Assembly (NCBI RefSeq): GCF_900220995.1
Contig: NZ_OBQF01000003.1
Location: 1 to 64,000, forward strand
Reading direction: 5' to 3'
Source: Salinicoccus kekensis
GTDB taxonomy: Bacteria; Bacillota; Bacilli; Staphylococcales; Salinicoccaceae
Length of the DNA: 64,000 nucleotides
Shown here: one piece after another, positions 8,051 to 16,418 of the stretch
Position numbering within the stretch: position 1 is the first letter of the stretch
Layout: each line of letters opens with the position of its first letter
Made by a program: the position numbers and the translations under genes
The notes under the pieces: model-generated
Told to the model about the DNA's origin: nothing
Seen by the model: only the letters and a program-made list of their open reading frames with translations
Database searches by the model: none

Positions 8051-8320
8051 TTATAGTTTATAAATATCTTTCCGGTGTCCAATATTTATGATGACGATTT
8101 TAACTTCGTTCTCGTTGATTTCTGCTAAAATTCTATAATTCCCGACACGGTAACGCCAGTACTCCTTGAGCTGCCCTTTTAATGCTTTTCCATTGTGCTT
8201 CGGGTTGTTTGAATTTTGGAGGTTCTTCTCAATCCATGAAATAATCATACGTTGCTGCCCTTTGTCGATTTTCGCTAAACTCTTAATAGCTCTTTTCTCA
8301 TATACCACACGATATTTCAT
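8051..8320 (-). CDS. RelE/ParE superfamily toxin of a type II toxin-antitoxin system
   Basis: 89 residues with the compact RelE fold pattern: YRVVYEKRAIKSLAKID at the start, a basic middle, and YWRYRVGNYRILAEI near the C-terminus where RelE toxins have R-x-G-x-YR. RelE toxins cleave mRNA on the ribosome. The gene begins one base after the stop of the antitoxin gene, so translation is probably coupled. The ParE (gyrase) alternative cannot be excluded from sequence alone. Confidence 0.85.
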   Translation of the reverse strand: MKYRVVYEKRAIKSLAKIDKGQQRMIISWIEKNLQNSNNPKHNGKALKGQLKEYWRYRVGNYRILAEINENEVKIVIINIGHRKDIYKL

Positions 8321-8321
8321 A

Positions 8322-8546
8322 TTATAAATCCAGCATCTTTTTCACTTCGTCATGCTCATAGACTACTACATCATCATTTTTAATATCTTCTTCGTATAAT
8401 TTTATGGCATCAAAATCCAACTCATCTTCTATCTTTTCTTCCAGTGCCTGTTTTAAAAGAGTCGACAAAGGCATGTCATATAATTTTGCATATTCTTCAA
8501 AAATCTTTTGCTCCTTTTCGTTTAAACGGACAGTAATTGTACTCAT
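8322..8546 (-). CDS. RelB/DinJ-like ribbon-helix-helix antitoxin
   Basis: 74 residues from ATG 8546; a TTG and a GTG just upstream lie between the ribosome-binding site GGGAGG and this ATG. The N-terminus STITVRLNEKEQKIFEEYA is a ribbon-helix-helix DNA-binding motif. The acidic C-terminal half (DDVVVYEHDEVKKMLDL) would wrap the basic toxin. It should repress its own promoter, and an ATACATTGTAT palindrome lies at 8581-8591. Antitoxin-first order with a 1-base gap is usual for this class. Confidence 0.85.
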   Translation of the reverse strand: MSTITVRLNEKEQKIFEEYAKLYDMPLSTLLKQALEEKIEDELDFDAIKLYEEDIKNDDVVVYEHDEVKKMLDL

Positions 8547-8580
8547 CACCAATCATCCTCCCACTACTTTACTCTGTGTA

Positions 8581-8591
8581 ATACATTGTAT
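8581..8591. promoter_or_regulatory. Candidate autoregulatory operator of the toxin-antitoxin pair
   Basis: ATACATTGTAT is an 11-base palindrome 35 bases upstream of the antitoxin start. A minus-strand TACAAT overlaps it as a possible -10 box. Inferred from position. Confidence 0.4.
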
Positions 8592-8712
8592 CACAAAAAT
8601 AAGTAATAAGAAACTAACGTGGCATAATATTACTGTTACTAATGGTATGTTCAATGTCAATGTTTATAAGTTGATCTAAACGATTCATAATACTTCTTGC
8701 AGGAGAAATCAT

Positions 8713-8750
8713 TAAAAAAGTGGTACAGCCAAATATAACGGCTGTACCAC
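8713..8750 (-). terminator. Terminator of the SDR gene
   Basis: GTGGTACAGCC (8720-8730) pairs with GGCTGTACCAC (8740-8750). On the minus strand the stem is followed by CTTTTTTAAT. It lies beyond the stop at 8785. Confidence 0.85.
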
Positions 8751-8784
8751 CAATGAGGATATTGAGTTGCGGGGTTGTTACTGA

Positions 8785-9543
8785 TCAATACGCAGTCCAG
8801 CCGCCATCGACGGCGAGGACCTGACCATTTACGAAACTCGCCTCATCCGAACCGAGGAATACGGCGGCTTCTGCAATTTCTTCCGGTTCGCCGATGCGCG
8901 GGTTGATTGCCAGCCCCAGTCCCTGACGGGCAGCGCCGGCTTCACTGACATTCTTCATGCTCGAACTGATATTGGTTTTAACCGCGCCCGGTGCAATGCC
9001 GTTGCAGCGGATGTTCTGATCTGCATACATGAAGGCGGTGTTCTTCGTCAAACCGACAACAGCATGCTTCGAAGCTGTGTAGGCGGCGCCTGCGCGTGCG
9101 CCGTACAGTCCGCCGGCTGAAATGTTGTTGACGATCGTGCCGGAGCCCTGTTCTAAGAAGAGGTTCACGGCCATCCGCATGGATTTCATGACTGCAGTCG
9201 TATTCACCGCAAACAGCGTCTCCCATCTTTCATCGGAAATCTCCCCGACAGGTTCCATACCATCCATGATGCCTGCATTGTTCACCAGTATATCCAATCT
9301 GCCGAAGTTATGCTTCGTTTCTTCGAATAGCTGTTCCACTTCTTCTTCGGAGGTCACATTCGTCTTCACGGCAACCGCTTCGGCACCATTTGCTTTAAGG
9401 TCCTCCGCCACTGCCTGTGCACCCTCAATATTCATATCGGAAACGACGACTTTGGCGCCTTCCCTTGCGTAAGCTTCTGCGATTGATTTGCCCATGCCGG
9501 ATGCAGCGCCTGTGACGATTGCGACTTTGTCTTTTAGTCTCAC
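8785..9543 (-). CDS. Short-chain dehydrogenase/reductase (classical SDR)
   Basis: 252 residues from GTG 9543. The open frame extends upstream, but AAGGAGGA lies 7 bases before this GTG and the protein then starts RLKDKVAIVTGAASGMG, the normal SDR N-terminus with the TGxxxGxG NAD(P) motif. NNAG, the catalytic Ser (NISAGG region) and YTASKHA (Tyr-x3-Lys) are present, and the C-terminus shows VNGQVLAVDGGWTAY. It is a complete cytosolic oxidoreductase of unknown substrate. It is divergent from a TetR gene, mirroring the flavoprotein/TetR pair at 0.6-3 kb. Confidence 0.88.
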   Translation of the reverse strand: MRLKDKVAIVTGAASGMGKSIAEAYAREGAKVVVSDMNIEGAQAVAEDLKANGAEAVAVKTNVTSEEEVEQLFEETKHNFGRLDILVNNAGIMDGMEPVGEISDERWETLFAVNTTAVMKSMRMAVNLFLEQGSGTIVNNISAGGLYGARAGAAYTASKHAVVGLTKNTAFMYADQNIRCNGIAPGAVKTNISSSMKNVSEAGAARQGLGLAINPRIGEPEEIAEAAVFLGSDEASFVNGQVLAVDGGWTAY

Positions 9544-9571
9544 TTTTTCATCCTCCTTGATATTGTACAAG

Positions 9572-9670
9572 TGTTCATTATCCATCATAATGAATGTATA
9601 AACCGCTTTCAATAATCAAAAAAATGCGATCTGTTCATTAATAAACGGAAACGGAATACCTGTTCAATAA
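9572..9670. promoter_or_regulatory. Candidate TetR operator region with TGTTCATTA repeats
   Basis: Between the divergent SDR and TetR genes there is a perfect inverted repeat, TTCATTAT/ATAATGAA, at 9574-9594 with a 5-base centre. Direct copies of TGTTCATTA lie at 9572 and 9632, with TGTTCAATAA at 9661. They are plausible binding sites for the adjacent TetR. Confidence 0.45.
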
Positions 9671-9682
9671 GAGGTGAAAAAA

Positions 9683-10246
9683 ATGTCGAAAAATGATTTG
9701 CGCGTCATAAAAACCAAGGATGCATTGCACCGGACTTTATTGGAAATATTGAATGAGAAGAGCCTGGATGAGATCACGGTGACAGAGATTTGTAAAAGAG
9801 CGAGGATCAACCGGGGCACATTCTACCTCCACTACAGGCAGGTCGAAGATGTATTCGGGGAATATTTCAAGGAGATCACTTTGGATCTGGCTGAGTCATA
9901 CAAGGAGCCTTACCGTAAAGTTTCGGTTTTAAGGGCGAGTGAGCTGGACCCCTCGACGGTCCGCATCTTCCATCATATTGAGAATTTCAAGATGTTCTAT
10001 GAGATCATTCTGTCCGAAAAAGTGCCGCTGAGTTATTACTATCTGTTATTTGAGGAAATAGAAAAACTGTTCCAGCAGGATATGGAGATAAAGCTGGAAG
10101 AAGAGATCAACCATCAGATGTATGCCTCGTATCATGCGAACGCGATCATCGGGATGATCATTTACTGGTATAAGAACGGTTTTTCCTACAGTGCCGATTA
10201 TATGAATGAGCAGCTCGTCCAATTTGTGAATATGAAGACGAAATGA
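9683..10246 (+). CDS. TetR/AcrR family transcriptional regulator
   Basis: 187 residues from ATG 9683; the GTG nine bases earlier forms part of the AAGAGGTG ribosome-binding site. The DNA-binding domain covers about residues 5-50 (VTEICKRARINRGTFYLHYR). It is a close paralogue of the TetR at 2429-2986. It is divergent from an SDR gene, which it probably controls together with itself. Its ligand is unknown; the helical C-terminal domain resembles poorly characterised Firmicute TetR proteins. Confidence 0.86.
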   Translation: MSKNDLRVIKTKDALHRTLLEILNEKSLDEITVTEICKRARINRGTFYLHYRQVEDVFGEYFKEITLDLAESYKEPYRKVSVLRASELDPSTVRIFHHIENFKMFYEIILSEKVPLSYYYLLFEEIEKLFQQDMEIKLEEEINHQMYASYHANAIIGMIIYWYKNGFSYSADYMNEQLVQFVNMKTK

Positions 10247-10273
10247 TCAATCTAATGTGATGCCGATGTAAAT

Positions 10274-10306
10274 AAAAAGCCCCGATAACCTAAAGGTTGC
10301 CGGAGC
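10274..10306 (-). terminator. Terminator of the GltB-domain gene
   Basis: On the minus strand GCTCCGGCAACC, TTTA, GGTTATCGGGGC is followed by TTTTT; two pairs are G-U type. It lies 16 bases beyond the stop codon of the GltB-domain gene. Confidence 0.7.
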
Positions 10307-10321
10307 CTGTGTCGCTGATTT

Positions 10322-11935
10322 TTATTCGTCTTCCACCGGCCGCTTGAGCTTCTCAAGCATATTTTCCACTCCTGAGATGCGGCCCTGGTTGTCCTTATAA
10401 AGTATATGCTTACGTTCGAGTTTCGTCGGCGAATCCACCCCGGCGGCAGCGGCCACATTGAACAGGCCGGCACGGAGTGAGGTGACGTAGTTTGTGACCC
10501 GGTAGAGTTTTTCATCCACAATCAGGCCGGTCTGGAGTTTCTGGTCGGTCGTCGCGACACCGACCGGGCATGTATTTGTGTGGCATACTTCGGCCATGAT
10601 GCAGCCGACGCTGATCATGAAGCCGCGTGCGATATGGATCAGGTCTGCGCCCATCGCAATTGCGATGGCTGCCTTATCCGGGGTGATCAATTTGCCGGAT
10701 GCGATCAGTTTGACGCGGTCCCTGATGCCGTACTCGCGGAGCAGTTCATCGACGATGGGCAGGGCGGTCATGATCGGCAGGCCGACGGAATCCGCAAGCT
10801 CCTGATAGGTCGCCCCTGTCCCGCCTTCGCCCCCGTCAATCGTGATGAAGTCAGGACCCTTGTTGGATTCCTTCATGATCTGCACCATCTCTTCAAGGCT
10901 CTCAATATCACCGACCACAATCTTCATGCCCACAGGTTTACCGCCGACTTCGCGGAGTTCTTCGATGAAGTCGAACAGTTTCGGGAAGGAATCATATTCT
11001 TCGAAGCGGTTCGGACTGTTCACCGTCTTGCCGGATTCAATCAGCCGGATCCTCGCAATTTCCTCAGTGACCTTCTGTCCTTCAAGGTGGCCGCCACGGG
11101 TCTTCGCGCCCTGGGCGAGCTTGATTTCAAACGCCTTCACCTGCTTCATTGCAGCTTTCTCCCTGAATGCTTCCCATGAAAATTCACCGGCGGGTGTACG
11201 GACGCCGAACAGGCCAGGACCGATCTGCATCATCAAATCGGCGTTGCCGGCCAGATGATGATCGGATATCCCGCCTTCCCCGGTGTTCATCCATGTACCG
11301 CCCGCGATCGCAAGCCCCCTCGACAATGCGGTGATCGCCCGTTCACCAAGAGCGCCGTAACTCATCCCGGACATGCCGACCTGGCCTTTGAGACGGAACG
11401 GCTGCCGGCAAGTTTTCTCCCCGAGGACGATCGCATCCTCATCCCGGAGGAAATACGGGTCGACCTGCGCTTCTTCGCGGTGCTCCTTCCGGGAGAACAG
11501 ACCTTCATTGTCCACAACGTATTTGTAAGTATTCGTCTTCTCCGTATTATCTATACGCATTTCAGTCAGGAGTTTCGGGAACAGCGTGTTCCGTATGAAA
11601 TACCCCTCTTCCTCGAAATTCCGGTCTGAACCGAAACCAACGAGCCGTTCGTTGTATTTCCCGGCTTTCACAACGTTTTGGAACTGCAGCCTCGAAAACG
11701 GCTCCCCCTCGTTGTCCTCTGCGAACAGATACTGTCTGAGTTCCGGACCGACATGCTCCGATATATACCGCACCCGCCCGAGCAGCGGGAAGTTCCGTAA
11801 GATCGCATGCTGCTGCTGGCGGTCGTCTTTTTGATACATGTATGCCATATATATGAGCGGCGTCGCTATTGAAGTGGTCATGATAGCGGACGGCAGATAT
11901 TTTGTGATTGTCCTTATTTTCCCCATAAAGTTCAT
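10322..11935 (-). CDS. FMN-binding glutamate synthase-domain protein, membrane-anchored
   Basis: 537 residues. An N-terminal hydrophobic segment (about residues 14-32) suggests membrane anchoring. From about residue 180 on lies the GltB-type FMN barrel: MSYGALGERAITALSRG, MNTGEGG, KLAQGAKTRGG and IDGGEGGTGATY. The cysteines of the 3Fe-4S site are present in CIMAEVCHTNTCPVG. It lacks the glutaminase domain of true glutamate synthase, so it belongs to the stand-alone family whose electron donor and substrate are mostly unknown. It follows an NAD(P)-binding protein gene by 21 bases on the same strand and is probably co-transcribed with it. Confidence 0.87.
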   Translation of the reverse strand: MNFMGKIRTITKYLPSAIMTTSIATPLIYMAYMYQKDDRQQQHAILRNFPLLGRVRYISEHVGPELRQYLFAEDNEGEPFSRLQFQNVVKAGKYNERLVGFGSDRNFEEEGYFIRNTLFPKLLTEMRIDNTEKTNTYKYVVDNEGLFSRKEHREEAQVDPYFLRDEDAIVLGEKTCRQPFRLKGQVGMSGMSYGALGERAITALSRGLAIAGGTWMNTGEGGISDHHLAGNADLMMQIGPGLFGVRTPAGEFSWEAFREKAAMKQVKAFEIKLAQGAKTRGGHLEGQKVTEEIARIRLIESGKTVNSPNRFEEYDSFPKLFDFIEELREVGGKPVGMKIVVGDIESLEEMVQIMKESNKGPDFITIDGGEGGTGATYQELADSVGLPIMTALPIVDELLREYGIRDRVKLIASGKLITPDKAAIAIAMGADLIHIARGFMISVGCIMAEVCHTNTCPVGVATTDQKLQTGLIVDEKLYRVTNYVTSLRAGLFNVAAAAGVDSPTKLERKHILYKDNQGRISGVENMLEKLKRPVEDE

Positions 11936-11956
11936 CCTTCCATTTTCATTTATATT

Positions 11957-12580
11957 TCACAAAGCGTCCAAAGCTTCTTTTATCGGGGTGTCACCTGCAG
12001 TCATTTCGAATGTCTTTCTGAATGTATTCTCATTCTCAAGTGTTTCCACAATCGTGCCGGCCATATCTTCATACGGCATTTCATCACTATCCGGTTTGAC
12101 CTTCTCCGCCGCTTCAATCGTGACTTTCCCCGGTTTACTCACGGCCTTCACCGTCCGTATGACGGTATAGTCGAACCGGCTGTTCTCGATCCATTCCTCA
12201 GGTTTCTCCTTGGCCCCCGTCTCTTTTGACGCTTCAGACTCATCTATACGGACCGGGCTCAAATAGACGATGCGTCCAATGTTCTGCCGCTCCGCCTCTT
12301 CAAGCGACTCGATCACCGCTTCGTGGTCCACCAGCGCATCCTGCTCCCCGCCCGCACCGAAAGTCGCCGCCCCGATATAAATGATGGCCTCGGCATCCGC
12401 AATCGCTTTGGTGAAATCCTCATCATCGGCAAGCATCACATGCGCCGCGCCGAACATCTTCAGCTCCTCCGCCCTGTTTGTATTCTCCGCAACGGTCACA
12501 GTTTCATGCCCTCTTTCCGCCAACTGCTTTAAAACATACTCACCCAACTCCTCACTGCCGCCAAACAGGAACACCTTCAT
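11957..12580 (-). CDS. NAD(P)-binding protein, atypical SDR fold
   Basis: 207 residues from ATG 12580. The frame opens 93 bases earlier, but AAGAAGGGG lies just before this ATG and the product then starts MKVFLFGGSEELGEYVL, a Rossmann beta-alpha-beta with a weakened glycine motif. GAAHVMLADDEDF and AEAIIYIGAATFGAGG fit an NmrA-like sugar-epimerase-related fold. The usual catalytic Tyr-x3-Lys is not evident, so it may sense redox state rather than catalyse. It is the first gene of a two-gene unit with the GltB-domain protein. Confidence 0.75.
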   Translation of the reverse strand: MKVFLFGGSEELGEYVLKQLAERGHETVTVAENTNRAEELKMFGAAHVMLADDEDFTKAIADAEAIIYIGAATFGAGGEQDALVDHEAVIESLEEAERQNIGRIVYLSPVRIDESEASKETGAKEKPEEWIENSRFDYTVIRTVKAVSKPGKVTIEAAEKVKPDSDEMPYEDMAGTIVETLENENTFRKTFEMTAGDTPIKEALDAL

Positions 12581-12692
12581 CCGACCCCTTCTTTCCGGTT
12601 GTATATTTATACTTTCTACTTCCCCCTCCGGCCCTGCCGTAACCCTCTTATTGAAGAATCGGGGACACTTCAAAATAGGATGGTTTTAGAAG

Positions 12693-12734
12693 AAAAAAAC
12701 CCCACCCTCGAGTGAACATGACTCGAGGATGGGG
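12693..12734 (-). terminator. Terminator of the sulfatase operon
   Basis: CCCCACCCTCGAGT and ACTCGAGGATGGGG form a 14-bp stem with one G-U pair and a 7-base loop. The minus-strand copy ends in seven T. A very strong terminator. Confidence 0.92.
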
Positions 12735-12755
12735 ATGCTTTGCCGGTGGTGCTGT

Positions 12756-15077
12756 TTATTCCTGTATCGGGATGCCTTCTGTAACCACTTCTTCTGAGAT
12801 GATGTATTCAGGTTCTTCGAATTGATAATGCACATGCTCAATTTCGCCTGTAAACTCGAAATCTCCTTCATCTTCATAAGCCGGGCTGACCGGATACAGT
12901 AGATCCCTGCCGACATCGAGCCCTTCAAATGCAATCTTGAACGGCAGTGTCTCGACATCAGCTTCCCCGGCAGGTTCATCATTTATATACAACGTGCCTG
13001 TACCCTGGTTGTCGCCGGTGTTTTGGAAATTGTACCTGATTTCATTTGCCCCTGCTTCGATGACGGATGAAATGGTGTAGCGTTCTGCGCCGTTATTGTA
13101 TTCATAATGCAGCTCGCCGTCTTTGATATAGAACGTGTAGCCGCTGTTCCTGTTCCCGAGCGCAAGCAGCACGCCTTCATCACCTTCATCCAGTTCAATC
13201 GGGATCGTGATTTCATAATTACGGTCCAGAGTGAGAGGTGAAGCGGATTCGCTCAAATGTGACATGCCCGGATAGAATGTAAAGGATTCCCTCGCCCGCA
13301 GGTTATCTGCCGGTAAATTCCCGAGTCCGTCCAGGAAGTTTTCGGAGAGCGGCAAGGCACCGTTCTTCTCCGCCTCGACATGCCATATATCAATCAGATT
13401 ATTCAACACTTCCGGATACTCATCCGAAAGGTCGTTGAGCTCTGAGAAATCACTGGTCTGGTCAAAGAGCTTCCACTCATCTTCTGAAAAGTCCGTTCCT
13501 GGCTCATGGACGGATACCGCTTTCCAGCCGTCATGATAGATCGTCCTGTGGCCGCTGTGTTCAAAGTACTGGGTGTCTTTTCCTGTGAATGCCTCAGGAT
13601 CATCGAAGCTTGCACTGAAGCTGACGCCCGTGATCTCCATCTGTTCGGTATCGTTCATATGGGCCGGCGGCTCGATGCCGAGGACGTCATACACGGTCGC
13701 AGTCAGGTCGCTGACATGTGTGAACTGATCTCTGACTTCGCCCTTTGATTCGATGCCTTCAGGCCAGTGGACGATCAAAGGCAGTCGTATGCCTCCGGCG
13801 TGGGTGGTGCCTTTGAATTCCTCGAATGGTGTATTGCTGACCTGGGCCCAGCCGGCAGGGTAGTCACTGCCGCCCCGCTCGCCGCCGATTTCATCCATAT
13901 TTTCATACATATGGTCGAAATCCTGGAGCACTTTGTTGTAGGCCATGGCCTGGTTCATCGTGCCCTGTTCCCCGCCTGAGAAGCTTGCGCCGTTATCGGA
14001 AATCAGCATGATGAGTGTGTTGTCCAGTTCACCCATATCCTCCAGATGATCCACCAGCTTCCCGATCTGTTCATCGGTGTGGGTCAGGAATCCTGCGTAA
14101 GTCTCCATGAATCTTGCGTATAATTCCTGTTGTTCCTCATTCAGTTCATCCCATGCAGCGATGCCCTCTGCGCGGGGTGCCAGTTCTGCGTCTTCAGGGA
14201 TCACGCCCAGTTCTTTCTGCCTTTCAAATCTTTCTTCCCTGATGACATCCCAGCCTTCATCGTATTCACCTTCGTACATCTCGATATACTCTTCCGGCAC
14301 CTGGTGCGGCATATGCTGCGCGCCGAAACCGAGGTACATGAAGAATGGATCATCAGGACGCAGTGAGGCATGGTCGGTTATGTACTGGATGCCGTTTTCC
14401 ACGATGTCTTCTGAATAATGATAGTCCTCCACATCGGGCACAGGCACCGGGCTGTTGTCCCTGAACAGTTCCGGACGGTACTGGTCTGAAGAATCTTCGA
14501 GGTTCCCGTAGTACCTGTGGAAGCCCCTGCCGAGCGGCCATCTGTCATACGGGCCGGCCGGTGAGAGTTCAACGGTCGGTGTGATGTGCCACTTGCCGAG
14601 GCCGAAGTTGGTGTAGCCGTTCTCACCGAGCACTTCAGTGACGAAGCCTGCTTCTTCAGGTATTTTGGCCCGGCTGTTCGGCTGGCCTTCACCGAAGTCG
14701 AAGTTCGCCACATTGCCCATCCCGACAGCATGGTTGTTCCTTCCGGTCAATAACGAAGCGCGGGTGGGTGAACAGACCGGCGATGTATGGAAGTTGTTGT
14801 ATTTCAATCCGTTCTCGGCAATCGCATCGATGTTCTCTGTATCGATCTCGGAGCCGAAACTCCCGAGGTCCGAAAACCCTGCATCATCAAGGATGATGTA
14901 CATGACATTCGTCTTGTCTTCGGTGCCTTCCATATCCTGATGGCCGGCACCGCCGCCTCCGGCAGCGCCTGCGGTTTCCCCTCCGAGCAGCAGAGCGGCT
15001 GAAAGTGCGAGTGTGCTGAGTTTTGCGAACTTACCGACATACTTTTTCCAAGGTTTGTCTTCTCTTTTAACGTTCAA
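12756..15077 (-). CDS. Secreted arylsulfatase, formylglycine-dependent
   Basis: 773 residues. The N-terminus has a basic region and a hydrophobic segment (about 18-37) consistent with Sec export. The sulfatase domain begins with metal-binding IILDDAGFSDLG (about 61-72) and has the cysteine-type signature CSPTRASLLTG at 102-112, where the Cys becomes formylglycine. DNGASF and further metal-ligand motifs follow. From about residue 610 there is a beta-rich C-terminal domain. It would release sulfate from sulfate esters outside the cell. It lies 42 bases downstream of the formylglycine-generating enzyme gene, so the modifier is made from the same transcript. Substrate (aryl or sugar sulfate) is not determinable. 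Confidence 0.9.
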   Translation of the reverse strand: MNVKREDKPWKKYVGKFAKLSTLALSAALLLGGETAGAAGGGGAGHQDMEGTEDKTNVMYIILDDAGFSDLGSFGSEIDTENIDAIAENGLKYNNFHTSPVCSPTRASLLTGRNNHAVGMGNVANFDFGEGQPNSRAKIPEEAGFVTEVLGENGYTNFGLGKWHITPTVELSPAGPYDRWPLGRGFHRYYGNLEDSSDQYRPELFRDNSPVPVPDVEDYHYSEDIVENGIQYITDHASLRPDDPFFMYLGFGAQHMPHQVPEEYIEMYEGEYDEGWDVIREERFERQKELGVIPEDAELAPRAEGIAAWDELNEEQQELYARFMETYAGFLTHTDEQIGKLVDHLEDMGELDNTLIMLISDNGASFSGGEQGTMNQAMAYNKVLQDFDHMYENMDEIGGERGGSDYPAGWAQVSNTPFEEFKGTTHAGGIRLPLIVHWPEGIESKGEVRDQFTHVSDLTATVYDVLGIEPPAHMNDTEQMEITGVSFSASFDDPEAFTGKDTQYFEHSGHRTIYHDGWKAVSVHEPGTDFSEDEWKLFDQTSDFSELNDLSDEYPEVLNNLIDIWHVEAEKNGALPLSENFLDGLGNLPADNLRARESFTFYPGMSHLSESASPLTLDRNYEITIPIELDEGDEGVLLALGNRNSGYTFYIKDGELHYEYNNGAERYTISSVIEAGANEIRYNFQNTGDNQGTGTLYINDEPAGEADVETLPFKIAFEGLDVGRDLLYPVSPAYEDEGDFEFTGEIEHVHYQFEEPEYIISEEVVTEGIPIQE

Positions 15078-15119
15078 ATGTATTTCCCCCTGTTTTATGA
15101 TGGCACTCTGAAAGTTTTC

Positions 15120-16094
15120 CTAAACATCTGACACACAACGGAATCCTATGTTCCCCGAGGCGCTGTCAGGCGTGTTCTGTGACCTTGCTGCCACCCTGTA
15201 GCGGTTGCAGTAGGACTCATGGCAAAGGTATGATCCCCCCTTCATCACACGGAATTCCCCGGATTTCGGGCCTTGCGGGTCTTTTCTTCCTCCCCTTTTA
15301 TGCACGCTTTTGGAAAACCGGTCCGAGCACCACTCCCAGACATTGCCTGTAGTGTTGTACAGGCCGTAGCCGTTGGGAGGGAACGAGACGGCAGGCGCGG
15401 TCCCCTTATAGCCGTCTTCAGCCGTATTGTGTTTCGGGAATTCCCCCTGCCATATATTGCATAAATGTTCGCCGTCAGGCGTGAGTTCATCGCCCCACGG
15501 AAATTTTTTGCGCTCGAGCCCGCCGCGGGCTGCGAATTCCCATTCCGCTTCCGTCGGCAGCCTTTTCCCGGCCCATTTTGCATAGGCATTGGCATCGTTC
15601 CAGGAGATGTGCACGACCGGGTGGTCCATCCTGTTTTCGATATTGGAATCCGGCCCTTCCGGATGTTTCCAGTACGCCCCCTGGACGACGAGCCACCACG
15701 GCGTCTGCTGGACCATCCTTTTGATCTTCCTCTTCGTCCGTTCACTGACGAACTGATAAAAGACGAAGGACCATCCGAATGCCTCCGCCTCCGTCACATA
15801 ACCCGTATCCTCGACAAACTCCTGAAACTCCCGGTTGGTGACGGTATGTACATCCATATAAAACGGGCTGACTTCAATCTTCCTTGAAGGCCCTTCCCCG
15901 TCCTGCGGATAACCCTCCCTGCCATTGGTGCCCATGAAGAAGCTCCCTCCGGGGAGGTAGATCTGATCTTCATTTTTTGTTCTTTGTGAAGCGGGCTTTA
16001 TTTCCTTCACGGGTGTCTGTGTCATCGTACCTTTGGCACCCGAAACATCTTTTCTGTTCACACTGCAGCAGGCTGATCGCTCTATCGGTTCCAC
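15120..16094 (-). CDS. Formylglycine-generating enzyme (SUMF1 family), sulfatase modifier
   Basis: 324 residues as drawn. The FGE-sulfatase domain covers about 43-324: LPGGSFFMGTNG, MDVHTVTNREFQEFV, GKRLPTEAEWEFAARGG, TGNVWEWCSDRF and GGSYLCHESYCNRYRVAARS. Cys291 and Cys296 in the last motif correspond to the two copper-binding catalytic cysteines of aerobic FGE. It converts the sulfatase cysteine to formylglycine with oxygen. There is no signal peptide, so modification precedes export. The GTG start sits very close to AAGGGA; an ATG at 16025 after AAAGG is an alternative and would keep the whole domain. A consensus cre box lies upstream. Confidence 0.9.
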   Translation of the reverse strand: MEPIERSACCSVNRKDVSGAKGTMTQTPVKEIKPASQRTKNEDQIYLPGGSFFMGTNGREGYPQDGEGPSRKIEVSPFYMDVHTVTNREFQEFVEDTGYVTEAEAFGWSFVFYQFVSERTKRKIKRMVQQTPWWLVVQGAYWKHPEGPDSNIENRMDHPVVHISWNDANAYAKWAGKRLPTEAEWEFAARGGLERKKFPWGDELTPDGEHLCNIWQGEFPKHNTAEDGYKGTAPAVSFPPNGYGLYNTTGNVWEWCSDRFSKSVHKRGGRKDPQGPKSGEFRVMKGGSYLCHESYCNRYRVAARSQNTPDSASGNIGFRCVSDV

Positions 16095-16137
16095 TTCCCT
16101 TCATTTTCAACTCGATAAATCTGTATAATCTGTAAAT

Positions 16138-16151
16138 TGAAAGCGTTATCA
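16138..16151. promoter_or_regulatory. cre box (CcpA site) upstream of the FGE-sulfatase operon
   Basis: TGAAAGCGTTATCA matches the cre consensus TGWAANCGNTNWCA at all 14 positions. It lies 44 bases before the FGE start, overlapping a possible minus-strand -35 (TTGATA). This suggests carbon catabolite repression of sulfatase production. Confidence 0.75.
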
Positions 16152-16418
16152 ATTTCAGACAATTCAAATAAATGATACTCATCATCAGATGGCATATCTA
16201 CGTACTTTCAGTACTAAATATGTATATGTATTAGTAGTTTTAATAGAGTTTTTGGGAAGAGGTAATAAAAATGAAGGAGAAGAGTATACCCGCAGCAAGT
16301 GGGGAGAAGGCAGTAAAAAACAGAGTTTAAAAGGTGTTGCCCGAATTTCAGGCACAAAAAAGATAATGAAAATTTACATGAGGTCTACAATGTAGAAGTC
16401 CATTATCCTGATTTAAAA
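16152..16418. other. Intergenic region with a possible 19-codon ORF
   Basis: No recognised gene. A short frame at 16271-16330 (+) starts with ATG 8 bases after AGAGGT and reads MKEKSIPAASGEKAVKNRV. After its stop the same frame continues KVLPEFQAQKR, so it could be a decayed gene. Neither part is recognised. A strong bias for coding cannot be judged at this length. Confidence 0.25.

Noticed and set aside
15465-15887. 140-codon frame opposite the FGE gene
   Set aside because: Antisense to a clear catalytic domain, with no homologue or start signal.
16189-16395. 68-codon plus-strand frame between FGE and fasciclin genes
   Set aside because: No ribosome-binding site at its start, low-complexity composition and no family resemblance; only the shorter frame at 16271 has a usable site.
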